From an uncultured bacterium (GTDB lineage Bacteria; Cyanobacteriota; Vampirovibrionia; Gastranaerophilales; Gastranaerophilaceae): a stretch of DNA of 29,920 nt. Position numbers and translations under genes: made by a program. The stretch's first letter is position 1. Each line of letters begins with the position of its first letter. The stretch is from the NCBI GenBank assembly GCA_945910925.1, contig CAMDZX010000003.1:1-29920 (forward strand), written 5' to 3'. The notes under the pieces are model-generated. The model was not told the DNA's origin, did no database searches, and worked only from the letters and a program-made list of their open reading frames with translations. This document shows positions 15,706 to 22,913 of this stretch, one piece after another.

Positions 15706-16208
15706 GAATACTATTTGTTCCAAATTCCTTAATTTTCATTACAGTTGTTACAAAAAACAGAAAACAAATTCTTATAGACAATATTGAATATTTAAAAATG
15801 GCTTTTAAATTAACAAAACAAAAATATTCATTTGATATTATTGCAATAATTGTTAATAAAGATCATTTCCATGCAATTATAAAACCGCAAGATATAAATT
15901 CATATCCTAAAATTATCGGTAATATAAAAAGCACATTTACTAAAATATCAGGTATTAAGTATACCAAGAATAATAACAGAGAATCCGATATCTGGCAAAG
16001 AAGATATTGGGAACATACAATAACAACAGAAGAAGATTTATATAAACATATAGATTATATTCATTATAATTCTGTCAAACATTATGGAATTGCACCAAAA
16101 GATTGGAAGTTTTCACCTTTTAATAAATTTGTTAAAAGTGGGGCTTACGAACAAGATTGGTGTAATTTTGATGACAAATACAATATTAAAATTTTGAGTT
16201 TAGAATGA
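15696..16208 (+). CDS. REP-associated tyrosine transposase (RAYT, Y1/HUH type)
   Basis: Single-strand-DNA transposase-like protein of the IS200/IS605-related RAYT group, which binds and cuts REP sequences. The HUH motif is HFHAII at residues 57-62 (in family members N-H-F-H-L/A). WQRRYWEHTI follows at about 100-109, then YIHYNSVKHYGI at 121-132, which holds the tyrosine nucleophile region. Length 170 residues, normal. In-frame sequence upstream contains no ATG or GTG back to a stop at 15660-15662, so TTG at 15696 is the only usable start. The conserved RILFVPNSLIFITVVT block begins at residue 4, which supports it. The gene appears intact. Domesticated rather than mobile RAYTs are common. Confidence 0.88.
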   Translation: MPDRILFVPNSLIFITVVTKNRKQILIDNIEYLKMAFKLTKQKYSFDIIAIIVNKDHFHAIIKPQDINSYPKIIGNIKSTFTKISGIKYTKNNNRESDIWQRRYWEHTITTEEDLYKHIDYIHYNSVKHYGIAPKDWKFSPFNKFVKSGAYEQDWCNFDDKYNIKILSLE

Positions 16209-16211
16209 TTT

Positions 16212-16233
16212 TGTCAGGCGATGCCTGACCTAC
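16212..16233 (-). repeat. Right REP palindrome
   Basis: Inverted copy of the left REP (21 of 22 positions identical), starting 4 bp after the RAYT stop codon. Confidence 0.75.
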
Positions 16234-16275
16234 TTGCTAAATATTTTCAAAAGAAAATCGCAGAAGGCAAAAGTA

Positions 16276-16313
16276 AGAAACTTGCCCGCAAACACCTTGC
16301 CAGGCAAGTTTCT
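16276..16313. repeat. Inverted repeat downstream of the RAYT unit
   Basis: Perfect 11-bp arms (AGAAACTTGCC at 16276-16286 and its complement at 16303-16313) with a 16-base spacer. A smaller palindrome CTTGCC-A-GGCAAG overlaps the right arm. The rest of the gap to 16521 is AT-rich and shows nothing else. Confidence 0.55.
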
Positions 16314-16521
16314 AACCAAATTTGGAAGATTCTTTTTACAGCTTGATTTGTAACAATTTTTTAATAATCAAGAGAAATATCTACCAGCTTACACAAAGAT
16401 TATCACATATAGCTATATTTTTATCAAGAATAAATAAAGGGTGTTATAAGTCTTGAATTTAAATTTTTTATATTTGTCTATTTGAAATAAAAATTATCAT
16501 GTACAATACTATCGTTAATTC

Positions 16522-17205
16522 TTACAGATAATTAGCAAGAATACTTCTCACGTAGTTTTGGGTTTCTTTATAAGGCGGAACTCCGTCATATTTTTTTACT
16601 GCGTTAGGACCTGCATTATAAGCCGCAAGAGCCAGAATAACATTTCCGTTAAATCTGTTAAGCATAGATTTTACGTACTTAACCCCGCCTTCGATGTTTT
16701 GTCTGACATCCATCGGGTCAGTAACTCCAAGACCCTTTGCGGTTGCAGGCATTAATTGCATAAGACCCAACGCTCCTGCTTTTGATTTTGCGTTAGGATT
16801 GAATCCTGATTCTTGTTTGACAAGAGCTTCTATAAGTTTTGGGTCTACATCGTATTTGTTTGAAACTTCATTAATTATTCCTATAATTTCCGTTTTCGTT
16901 GGCCTTTTATTAATTTGCACTCCCGCAGGAATTGCAGAGGTATACAAAGATGCGTTTACTTTTTCTGCCGCTTTGTTTTTAATAAGCATTCCGAATTGTG
17001 ACTGTGCGGTAGTTTTCAGAACATTATCAAACGACTGTACCGAATCTTTTGCAGGCAAAGGAACATTCCCTGCCATATTATTGTTTCTTACGATTGCTTG
17101 TTGTCCGTTCAGGCTATTCACATAATTGTTCATTTGTGTGTATCTTTGCATAGCCCTTGCCTGACCGCCTGAATTTAATAAACTTTGTAACATTTCTGAA
17201 AACAT
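16522..17205 (-). CDS. Lytic transglycosylase, SLT domain
   Basis: Cleaves the glycan strands of peptidoglycan. The C-terminal half is a goose-type SLT domain with catalytic Glu132 in VKQESGFNP. AGALGLMQLMPATAKGLGV follows at about 143-161, then NIEGGVKYVKSML near 170 and LALAAYNAGP near 191-200, and it ends with YKETQNYVRSI. The N-terminal 100 residues are polar and unrelated to known domains. No signal peptide is visible, so export may be atypical, as for some flagellum- or phage-linked enzymes. The ATG at 17205 is the only early start. No terminator was seen downstream. Confidence 0.9.
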   Translation of the reverse strand: MFSEMLQSLLNSGGQARAMQRYTQMNNYVNSLNGQQAIVRNNNMAGNVPLPAKDSVQSFDNVLKTTAQSQFGMLIKNKAAEKVNASLYTSAIPAGVQINKRPTKTEIIGIINEVSNKYDVDPKLIEALVKQESGFNPNAKSKAGALGLMQLMPATAKGLGVTDPMDVRQNIEGGVKYVKSMLNRFNGNVILALAAYNAGPNAVKKYDGVPPYKETQNYVRSILANYL

Positions 17206-17296
17206 ATACCTCGCCTCACCTCTGATTCAGATAACGACTTGTTGTTTTGATATCTTTAATACACACTTGAAAATATCCACTATATGTATTAATGAA

Positions 17297-17494
17297 TTAT
17301 TTTTTGAAGTCAAACTTTGGTATATATTTGTATTTTTCTTTCAAATACGGAGTAATGAATAATTCATCACGATTAATAGAGATATTCTGCCCGTTGTCAA
17401 TGTCTCCGGAACACATGGTTGAGGTATCGATTGAGCAGGCAGAATATACGGGAGATAAAGTCCCTAAGATTATGACGAATAAGAAAACTTTCAT
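17297..17494 (-). CDS. Small secreted protein, unknown
   Basis: A 65-residue product with a clear signal peptide: MKV, a hydrophobic core, then VYSA as a probable signal peptidase I site before C20. The mature part has two cysteines (C20 and C28) that could form a disulfide, then a polar tail ending in FDFKK. The start at 17494 is chosen because AAGGGA sits at the right distance; an in-frame ATG 15 bp upstream has no usable site. The Cys directly after the cleavage site raises the option of a lipoprotein, but Tyr at -3 argues against it. It lies 81 bp after recN, same strand. Confidence 0.6.
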   Translation of the reverse strand: MKVFLFVIILGTLSPVYSACSIDTSTMCSGDIDNGQNISINRDELFITPYLKEKYKYIPKFDFKK

Positions 17495-17575
17495 ACTTCC
17501 CTTAAACATACCTTAATGATACACGAAGTTTTTTGTTTAATAAGAGTAAGTTGAACTAGCCTGTAAGTATAATAT

Positions 17576-19237
17576 TTAGTTCATAAGAGTTTTAGCAAAT
17601 TCAAGCGAGGTATCCGTAATTTCTCCGCCGGCAAGCTCGGCAATTGCTTTCAATTTGTCTGAATCGTTGAGCACATATATTCCGACTTCCGTACTTTCGT
17701 TTTGTACCTTTTTTACATAAATATGTTTATCAGCTTTTGATGCAATTATTGCCTGATGGGTAATCATAATAATTTGTCTGTAATTTGCAAGTTCAGAAAT
17801 TTCTTCCGCAACACGCTGTGATGTTTTTCCTGAAATCCCCGTATCAATTTCATCAAATATAACCGTATCTATATCATCGTGTTGTGCAAAAATAGTTTTC
17901 AATGCAAGCATGACACGAGAAATTTCACCGCCCGATGCTACTTTTGCAAGCGGTCTAAGAGGTTCAGAAACGTTTGTACTGATAAGAAATTCTACATTAT
18001 CAGAGCCGTATTTGTTTAATGCCGTATCTTGTACATCTATCTTAAATCGGACTTTAGGAAGCTCAAGTTTTTCAAGTTTTTCAACTATTAAATCGGACAA
18101 CACTTCCGAATACATTTTTCGTTTTTCTGAGATTTCTGCTGCGAGTTTTGTGAGTTTTGTATTAAGGTTACTTACCTTCAACTCCAATTCCTCGATATTA
18201 TTCTCATAGTTGGCTATTGCAGAATATTCTTTTTGAAATTCCTCTAATGAATTAAGAACATTCTCCAGAGGTCTTTCAGCCGAACCGCTTCCGTATTTCC
18301 GTTTTAGCTTATCCAGATTGAACAATCTTTCTTGAATTTCATTAAGGCGCTCTGTATCGTTATCAAGCGACTGCGAATAATCTCTAAGAGAAGATGATAA
18401 CTCCTTTAAGCATTCAATCGCATTTATCAATTCACTTTCTGACGCTTCAAGGCTTTCATCCATTCCCGCAGCTTTTGAAAGATTCATTTTTAATTGAGAT
18501 AAACCGTTCAAGATAGAATCATCATCATTATTAATAGCCCAAGCTACCGAGCCTGTAAGTTCTTTGAGTTTCTCTGCATTATCAAGGACGGAAAGTTCGT
18601 TTTCAAGCTTTTCATCCTCATCCGTTTCCTTAATATTTGCGGCTTCAATCTCATCTATTTGAAATTTAAGAAACTCTATTTGGCTTTCTGTCAAATTATT
18701 AGAGTTCTTAATTTGTTCAAGCTCTTGTTTTGCAGAAATATATTCATCATAAAGAGTTGAATACTCCGAGAATAACTCTGCACAGGTCGATTTTGCATAC
18801 GAATCAAGCAAATGAATATGATATTTTGGCTGCATAAAAGAATATGTTTGGTGCTGAGAGTGAATATCAAGGAATTTTTCACGTAATACCTTGATAAACT
18901 CCTGATTAACCAGAGTTCCGTTTACACGTGAACGTGAGCCCGATTGTGTAATTTCGCGTGATATTATAAGCTCGTTGCCAAAGTTCTCAATGCCGTTTTC
19001 TTGCAATATATCGTTAATCGGACTATTAAGAAACAAAGACAACTCAATATATGCTCTGTCTGCCCCTTTTCGTATACATTCTTTTGAAGTTTTGCCCCCA
19101 AAGACTGTATCTATTGCACCAATCAAGATACTTTTACCTGAACCTGTTTCACCTGTAATGATATTTAATTTACGACTGAATTCAAGTTCAAGATTCTCAA
19201 TAAGTATATAGTTTTGAACCAAAATCTTTTTTAGCAT
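17576..19237 (-). CDS. recN: DNA repair protein RecN
   Basis: SMC-like ATPase that acts on double-strand breaks. Walker A is GETGSGKS near residue 30. The long central region (about 150-370) is coiled coil. The ABC signature VASGGEISRVMLALK lies near 425 and Walker B TVIFDEIDTGISG near 455, followed by QIIMITHQA. The start is placed at the ATG at 19237 (553 residues) because the family begins MLKKILVQNYxLIE; the upstream in-frame TTG at 19258 lies in the promoter. A strong promoter ends only 6 bp before this ATG, so the mRNA is probably leaderless. In the E. coli SOS system recN is LexA-controlled; no LexA box was recognised here. Confidence 0.95.
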   Translation of the reverse strand: MLKKILVQNYILIENLELEFSRKLNIITGETGSGKSILIGAIDTVFGGKTSKECIRKGADRAYIELSLFLNSPINDILQENGIENFGNELIISREITQSGSRSRVNGTLVNQEFIKVLREKFLDIHSQHQTYSFMQPKYHIHLLDSYAKSTCAELFSEYSTLYDEYISAKQELEQIKNSNNLTESQIEFLKFQIDEIEAANIKETDEDEKLENELSVLDNAEKLKELTGSVAWAINNDDDSILNGLSQLKMNLSKAAGMDESLEASESELINAIECLKELSSSLRDYSQSLDNDTERLNEIQERLFNLDKLKRKYGSGSAERPLENVLNSLEEFQKEYSAIANYENNIEELELKVSNLNTKLTKLAAEISEKRKMYSEVLSDLIVEKLEKLELPKVRFKIDVQDTALNKYGSDNVEFLISTNVSEPLRPLAKVASGGEISRVMLALKTIFAQHDDIDTVIFDEIDTGISGKTSQRVAEEISELANYRQIIMITHQAIIASKADKHIYVKKVQNESTEVGIYVLNDSDKLKAIAELAGGEITDTSLEFAKTLMN

Positions 19238-19243
19238 ACCCGG

Positions 19244-19272
19244 ATTATATACGAACAAAAAGAATTAATCAA
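19244..19272 (-). promoter_or_regulatory. recN promoter giving a leaderless transcript
   Basis: Minus strand: TTGATT (19272-19267), 17-bp spacer, TATAAT (19249-19244). The ATG of recN begins 6 bp after the -10 box, about where transcription should start. Confidence 0.6.
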
Positions 19273-19303
19273 TTGAAAAATTAAAATACGCACATTAAAT
19301 ATT

Positions 19304-20197
19304 TTATTCTGTTGTATACCCTAAATTCTTTAGGATTTTATCATTCTTTCGCCAGTCTTTTTCCACTTTGACCTGCAAAGACAGAAAAACTTTTTTTTCT
19401 GTTATGTTTTCCAAATCCAATCTGGCTTCCGTGCCTATTTTCTTCAACAGAGAACCGCCTTTACCTATCAAAATCCCTTTTTGACTCTTGGTTTCACAGA
19501 AAATATTGGCGTATATCCTGTCAATTTCAGGGGTTTCTTCATATCTGTCCACTTTTATCGCAACAGAATGAGGTATTTCCTCCTTAGTGTTCAGAAGTAT
19601 TTTTTCACGAACAATTTCCTCTACGATAGACCGCATACTTTCTTCCGTAACAATATCTTCGGGATAAAGCAAATCCCCTTCAGGCAGATAATCCATTATC
19701 AAATCAAGAAGTTTGTTTTTGTTCTTTCCTGTTTTTGCAGAGATTTTTATTGTAGGAATTTCTTTATCGAAAAGTGCCTGATAGGATTTATAGTTTTCTG
19801 TGATTTTATCTTCCTTTGATATTTTATCCAGCTTATTCATTATAAGAAGAACAGGTGCATTGGTCTTAGAGATAACATTTTCTACAATCCATTTGTCACC
19901 TTTTCCCGCAGATTCCGAACCGTCAACAAGAAACAAAACCAAGTCAGAATCCGGAACCGAAACTTTCGCTTCTTCAAGTAAAAACTCTCCAAACTTGTTA
20001 ATAGGTTTATGAATTCCCGGAGTGTCGACAAAAACTATTTGCCCTTTATCGTTTGTTAGAATACCTTTGATTCTTTTTCTTGTTGTTTGTGCCTTATCCG
20101 TTGCGATAACAATTTTTTGCCCCAAGACCTGATTGAGCATTGTTGATTTACCGACATTCGGACGCCCTATTATTGATACAAAACCGCTTTTTGTCAT
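19304..20197 (-). CDS. era: GTPase Era
   Basis: Essential GTPase that binds the 3' end of 16S rRNA and helps assemble the 30S subunit. G1 is GRPNVGKS near residue 11, the switch I region carries QTTRKR, G3 is DTPGIHKP near 58 and G4 NKLD near 121. The C-terminal KH domain contains GILIGKGGSLLKKIGTEAR near 242. Length 297 residues, normal. It starts 3 bp after the stop of the GH13 gene and its ribosome binding site (AAAAGGAT) overlaps that gene's end. Its partner in ribosome maturation, rsmD, is also in the window but not linked. Confidence 0.96.
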   Translation of the reverse strand: MTKSGFVSIIGRPNVGKSTMLNQVLGQKIVIATDKAQTTRKRIKGILTNDKGQIVFVDTPGIHKPINKFGEFLLEEAKVSVPDSDLVLFLVDGSESAGKGDKWIVENVISKTNAPVLLIMNKLDKISKEDKITENYKSYQALFDKEIPTIKISAKTGKNKNKLLDLIMDYLPEGDLLYPEDIVTEESMRSIVEEIVREKILLNTKEEIPHSVAIKVDRYEETPEIDRIYANIFCETKSQKGILIGKGGSLLKKIGTEARLDLENITEKKVFLSLQVKVEKDWRKNDKILKNLGYTTE

Positions 20198-20200
20198 TTT

Positions 20201-21718
20201 TTATCCTTTTATTTTTAGTACCTGAATATCTCCCGGAATTAAATCCAGCGTAATTTTACCCTTTTGTAAAACAGGTGCAATATCTCTGTTTAATCTCATA
20301 TCCATATATTTTGTTTTAGAATTAACTCCGCTTATTTTTACACTTGCTTTTACGGGTGTTTTAAAATCCAGATTACCTATAACAACTATTGTATAATCTC
20401 CGTTTGTTCGTGCGTATGCAAAAACAGATTTATGTGATGTTTTAAGCGGTTCAAACTTCATTACAGACAATTCATCCATATAGTATTCTTTGAATCTGTT
20501 TGCCATAACAAATTCATTGTATATTGATTTATCCGTACCACCCGGACGTCTTGAAAAATTGAATAAATCGAATTTCCCTTTGTGGTTGAAATAGTATTCA
20601 TCATCCGTATAAGTATGCTCTGCTTTTTTGTTTGCCCAACAGTAATCATAATCATCACCTGTCTGGAACCCGTCAACAAAATACGAGTTCAACGGAAGCG
20701 TTGCATTCAGCCATATTATCATTTTTGAAAAATCCGCACCTTTGATTAATATAGGACTTGTTTCATCGTGAGTGGTGAAACTTCCGATAACAGATTTGTT
20801 CTGAGTATTATGTATTTTTTGATTAAAGTTGACAGAATTAAAAAGTTCTTTTGAAGTCGTCCAATTTTTTAGGTTGAAGAAATCTCCGTAATATCCATCA
20901 AAACCTGCATTGAGAAGTTTGTCATAAGTTGTGAACGGCGCATATTTGGAAGGTGCATCAACCCATGCGTTAGAAGCTTCTGCAAGAAACATAAATTCGG
21001 CATCTTTTTCTCTTGTATATTTTATCAAATTTTGCCAAAACGCATAAGGACGCATTGTTGCAACATCTGCTCTGATACCGTCCGCACCTAGTGCCATAAT
21101 CATATTTACAAATTCAATATGTTGATTGTATACATCTTCATCTGATGTATTAAATATTCTTATATCAGTCCAATCCAGAGGGATTATAGGCTGTCCCGAA
21201 TCATCTTTTACAAAGTATTCGGGATGAGTCATAAAAAGGTCATAAGCCCCGCAGCTCGGTAAATCAATTATTACCCGAATGTTTCTTTTATGACATTCAT
21301 CAATAAACTTTTTTGCCTGTTCGTTCAAAGAAAGCGTAGAATCAGGAGCTTTAAGTTGTGGGTTTATCTTTGTAAAGTCTGATAAAGCATACACTGAACC
21401 TGCAGTGCCGAGAGCTTTTAGTTTACCTATCGGAGTTATCGGCAGTATGTGGAGTGTATTTATTCCCATGTCTTTTACTTCATCAAGTCTTTCTATTGCG
21501 TTCAGGAAATTTCCGCTTTCTTCATCCGGATCAATTAATTCGTTTCTGTTCGTATCTTTTGCATTAAAGGTTCTTATATTTATGGCATAAATTATTGATT
21601 TGTTTTGCAAAAATAATGAACGCAAATCATTATGCCATTTCCCGTTTATCATTTGTGCGTTCGCAGAACCTGTTGTTATGAATAATGCGATTAGTAATCC
21701 TAAAAATATTTTTTTCAT
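20201..21718 (-). CDS. Secreted GH13 (alpha-amylase family) glycoside hydrolase
   Basis: A 505-residue protein with a signal peptide (MKKIFLGLLIALF..., cut after SANA near residue 21). The (beta/alpha)8 barrel shows GH13 region II GADGIRADVATMRP with the Asp218 nucleophile, region III FLAEASNAW with the acid/base Glu247, and region IV GSFTTHDETS with His317-Asp318. Region I, normally DxVxNH, reads IIDLPSCGAYD, so its usual Asn-His is missing. A C-terminal beta domain follows from about 425. It is likely to act on alpha-glucans outside the cytoplasm, but the altered region I leaves the substrate uncertain. The start at 21718 is chosen for its GGAGA site; the in-frame GTG 12 bp upstream is part of that site. 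Cotranscribed with era. Confidence 0.88.
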   Translation of the reverse strand: MKKIFLGLLIALFITTGSANAQMINGKWHNDLRSLFLQNKSIIYAINIRTFNAKDTNRNELIDPDEESGNFLNAIERLDEVKDMGINTLHILPITPIGKLKALGTAGSVYALSDFTKINPQLKAPDSTLSLNEQAKKFIDECHKRNIRVIIDLPSCGAYDLFMTHPEYFVKDDSGQPIIPLDWTDIRIFNTSDEDVYNQHIEFVNMIMALGADGIRADVATMRPYAFWQNLIKYTREKDAEFMFLAEASNAWVDAPSKYAPFTTYDKLLNAGFDGYYGDFFNLKNWTTSKELFNSVNFNQKIHNTQNKSVIGSFTTHDETSPILIKGADFSKMIIWLNATLPLNSYFVDGFQTGDDYDYCWANKKAEHTYTDDEYYFNHKGKFDLFNFSRRPGGTDKSIYNEFVMANRFKEYYMDELSVMKFEPLKTSHKSVFAYARTNGDYTIVVIGNLDFKTPVKASVKISGVNSKTKYMDMRLNRDIAPVLQKGKITLDLIPGDIQVLKIKG

Positions 21719-21775
21719 AAAAATCTCCACGTTTGTTAATTAAAGAATACCATAAATATACCTTAGGTTGGATGA

Positions 21776-21831
21776 GTGATTAAGTTACTAAGTGGCGAAG
21801 TTACTGAGTAACTAAGTAACTAAGTGATTTA
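21776..21831 (+). repeat. Octamer repeat array (7 units, plus orientation)
   Basis: The longest array: seven contiguous 8-bp units of GTNAC plus linker, including two identical GTAACTAA units at 21808-21823. It lies 57 bp upstream of the signal-peptide end of the GH13 gene. Confidence 0.75.
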
Positions 21832-21888
21832 CTTTAAATAATTTATCATGGACGACAGTGGAAACAAGTTCAGCATGACAATTTTAAC

Positions 21889-21920
21889 TTTGTTACTCCG
21901 ACACTCAGTTATTTTATTAC
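21889..21920 (-). repeat. Octamer repeat array (4 degenerate units, minus orientation)
   Basis: Units TTTGTTAC, TCCGACAC, TCAGTTAT and TTTATTAC on the plus strand, in 8-bp register and opposed to the array at 21776. The 57 bp between the two arrays show no other feature. Confidence 0.55.
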
Positions 21921-21925
21921 AAATA

Positions 21926-21959
21926 AAATAGGGGCAGACTATAAAATCTGTCCCTATTT
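21926..21959 (-). terminator. Terminator of the rpsB-tsf operon
   Basis: A 13-bp stem with one G-U pair and an 8-base loop, followed on the minus strand by TATTTTATTTG. It lies 23 bp after the tsf stop. Confidence 0.85.
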
Positions 21960-21982
21960 AAATATTAGTAATATATGATAAA

Positions 21983-22846
21983 TTACTTGCTGATTTGGCT
22001 CATAACTTCGTCTGCGAAGTTTTCGTTACGTTTTTCAAGACCTTCACCAAGAACAAATCTTTCAAATCTAACGATATTTAATTTACCTGAAATAAGTTGT
22101 TCGATAGTTAAATCAGGGTTCTTAACGAAAGCTTGTTCCAATAAACATCTTTGTGCCATTAATTTATTAACACGTCCTTCAACAATCTTTTCTCTGATTG
22201 CTTCAGGCTTTTTAGCTAAATCTTCTTTACCCATTTCGATTTCTTTTTCGTGAGCAATTACATCAGCCGGAATTTCGTTTCTTGAAACGAATTCAGGAGC
22301 AGAAGATGCAATGTGTAAGCAGATATCTTTTGTTAATTCTGCATCTTTTGCGCTTGTTTCAAGCAATACACCGATTTTACCGTTGTGGATATAAGATGCA
22401 ACATTACCTTCGTAACGAGCAAATCTTCTGATAGTAATTTTTTCGCCGATAGAAGCGATTTTTTCTTTTAATACTTCAGAAACAACTTTTCCGCATTTAG
22501 GACATGTTGCTGCTTCTAAAGCTGCAACGTCAGCAGGGTTAGTTTTAGCAACCATTTCTGCTAAACCTTTTGCTAATTCAATAAATTCTTCATTCTTAGC
22601 AACAAAGTCTGTTTCACAGTTAAGTTCAATAACTGCACCGCAAGATTCGTCAACGTATGATTCTACTCTACCTTCAGCAGCAATTCTGCCCATTTTCTTT
22701 TCAGCAGAAGCGATACCTTTTTGGCGAAGTACTTCCATTGCTTTATCCATATCTCCGTCTGTTTCAACAAGTGCTTTTTTAGCATCCATCATGCCTGCAC
22801 CTGTTTTATCGCGAAGTTCTTTTACCATTGTAGCTGTAACGTTCAT
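21983..22846 (-). CDS. tsf: Translation elongation factor Ts
   Basis: Nucleotide exchange factor for EF-Tu. The N-terminal UBA-like domain has VKELRDKTGAGMMDAKKAL near residue 8. The EF-Tu contact region IELNCETDFVAKNEEF lies near 73-88, and the core domains follow with ITIRRFARYEG near 137. Length 287 residues, normal. Unusual detail: CPKCGK at 115-120, a Cys-x-x-Cys in the loop that usually reads like DGKTV; two further cysteines (C69, C76) are nearby. The ATG has an AAGGAG site. It follows rpsB by 67 bp with a terminator hairpin in between. Confidence 0.97.
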   Translation of the reverse strand: MNVTATMVKELRDKTGAGMMDAKKALVETDGDMDKAMEVLRQKGIASAEKKMGRIAAEGRVESYVDESCGAVIELNCETDFVAKNEEFIELAKGLAEMVAKTNPADVAALEAATCPKCGKVVSEVLKEKIASIGEKITIRRFARYEGNVASYIHNGKIGVLLETSAKDAELTKDICLHIASSAPEFVSRNEIPADVIAHEKEIEMGKEDLAKKPEAIREKIVEGRVNKLMAQRCLLEQAFVKNPDLTIEQLISGKLNIVRFERFVLGEGLEKRNENFADEVMSQISK

Positions 22847-22873
22847 TTATATTCTCCTTATATATCATTGTTT

Positions 22874-22904
22874 AAAAAAGAACGAGGCGAACCCCGCTCT
22901 TTTT
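22874..22904. terminator. Intercistronic terminator between rpsB and tsf
   Basis: On the minus strand a 9-bp stem with two G-U pairs closes a UUCG tetraloop, followed by six T. The plus strand also ends in TTTTT. It sits inside the rpsB-tsf operon and should reduce tsf transcription by partial termination. Confidence 0.75.
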
Positions 22905-22913
22905 GATATTAAA

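Larger units (their letters stand above)
15684..16233. mobile_element. REP-flanked RAYT unit
   Basis: A RAYT transposase gene sits between two REP-type palindromes in inverted orientation. Left REP 15684-15705 starts with GTAG, then a palindrome of TCAGGCA/TGCCTGA. The right REP, 16212-16233, is the reverse complement with a single base difference over 22 bp. An extra GTAGGTCA copy lies 11 bp before the left REP (15673-15680). This arrangement, with a GTAG tetranucleotide 5' of each palindrome, matches known REP/RAYT units. Confidence 0.8.

Noticed and set aside
15684..16233. IS200/IS605 insertion sequence
   Set aside because: The single gene with a GTAG-headed palindrome at each end fits a RAYT/REP unit better than an insertion sequence with asymmetric subterminal hairpins.
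17292..17516. Plus-strand open frame opposite the small secreted protein
   Set aside because: The minus-strand frame has a signal peptide and ribosome binding site; the plus-strand frame has neither.
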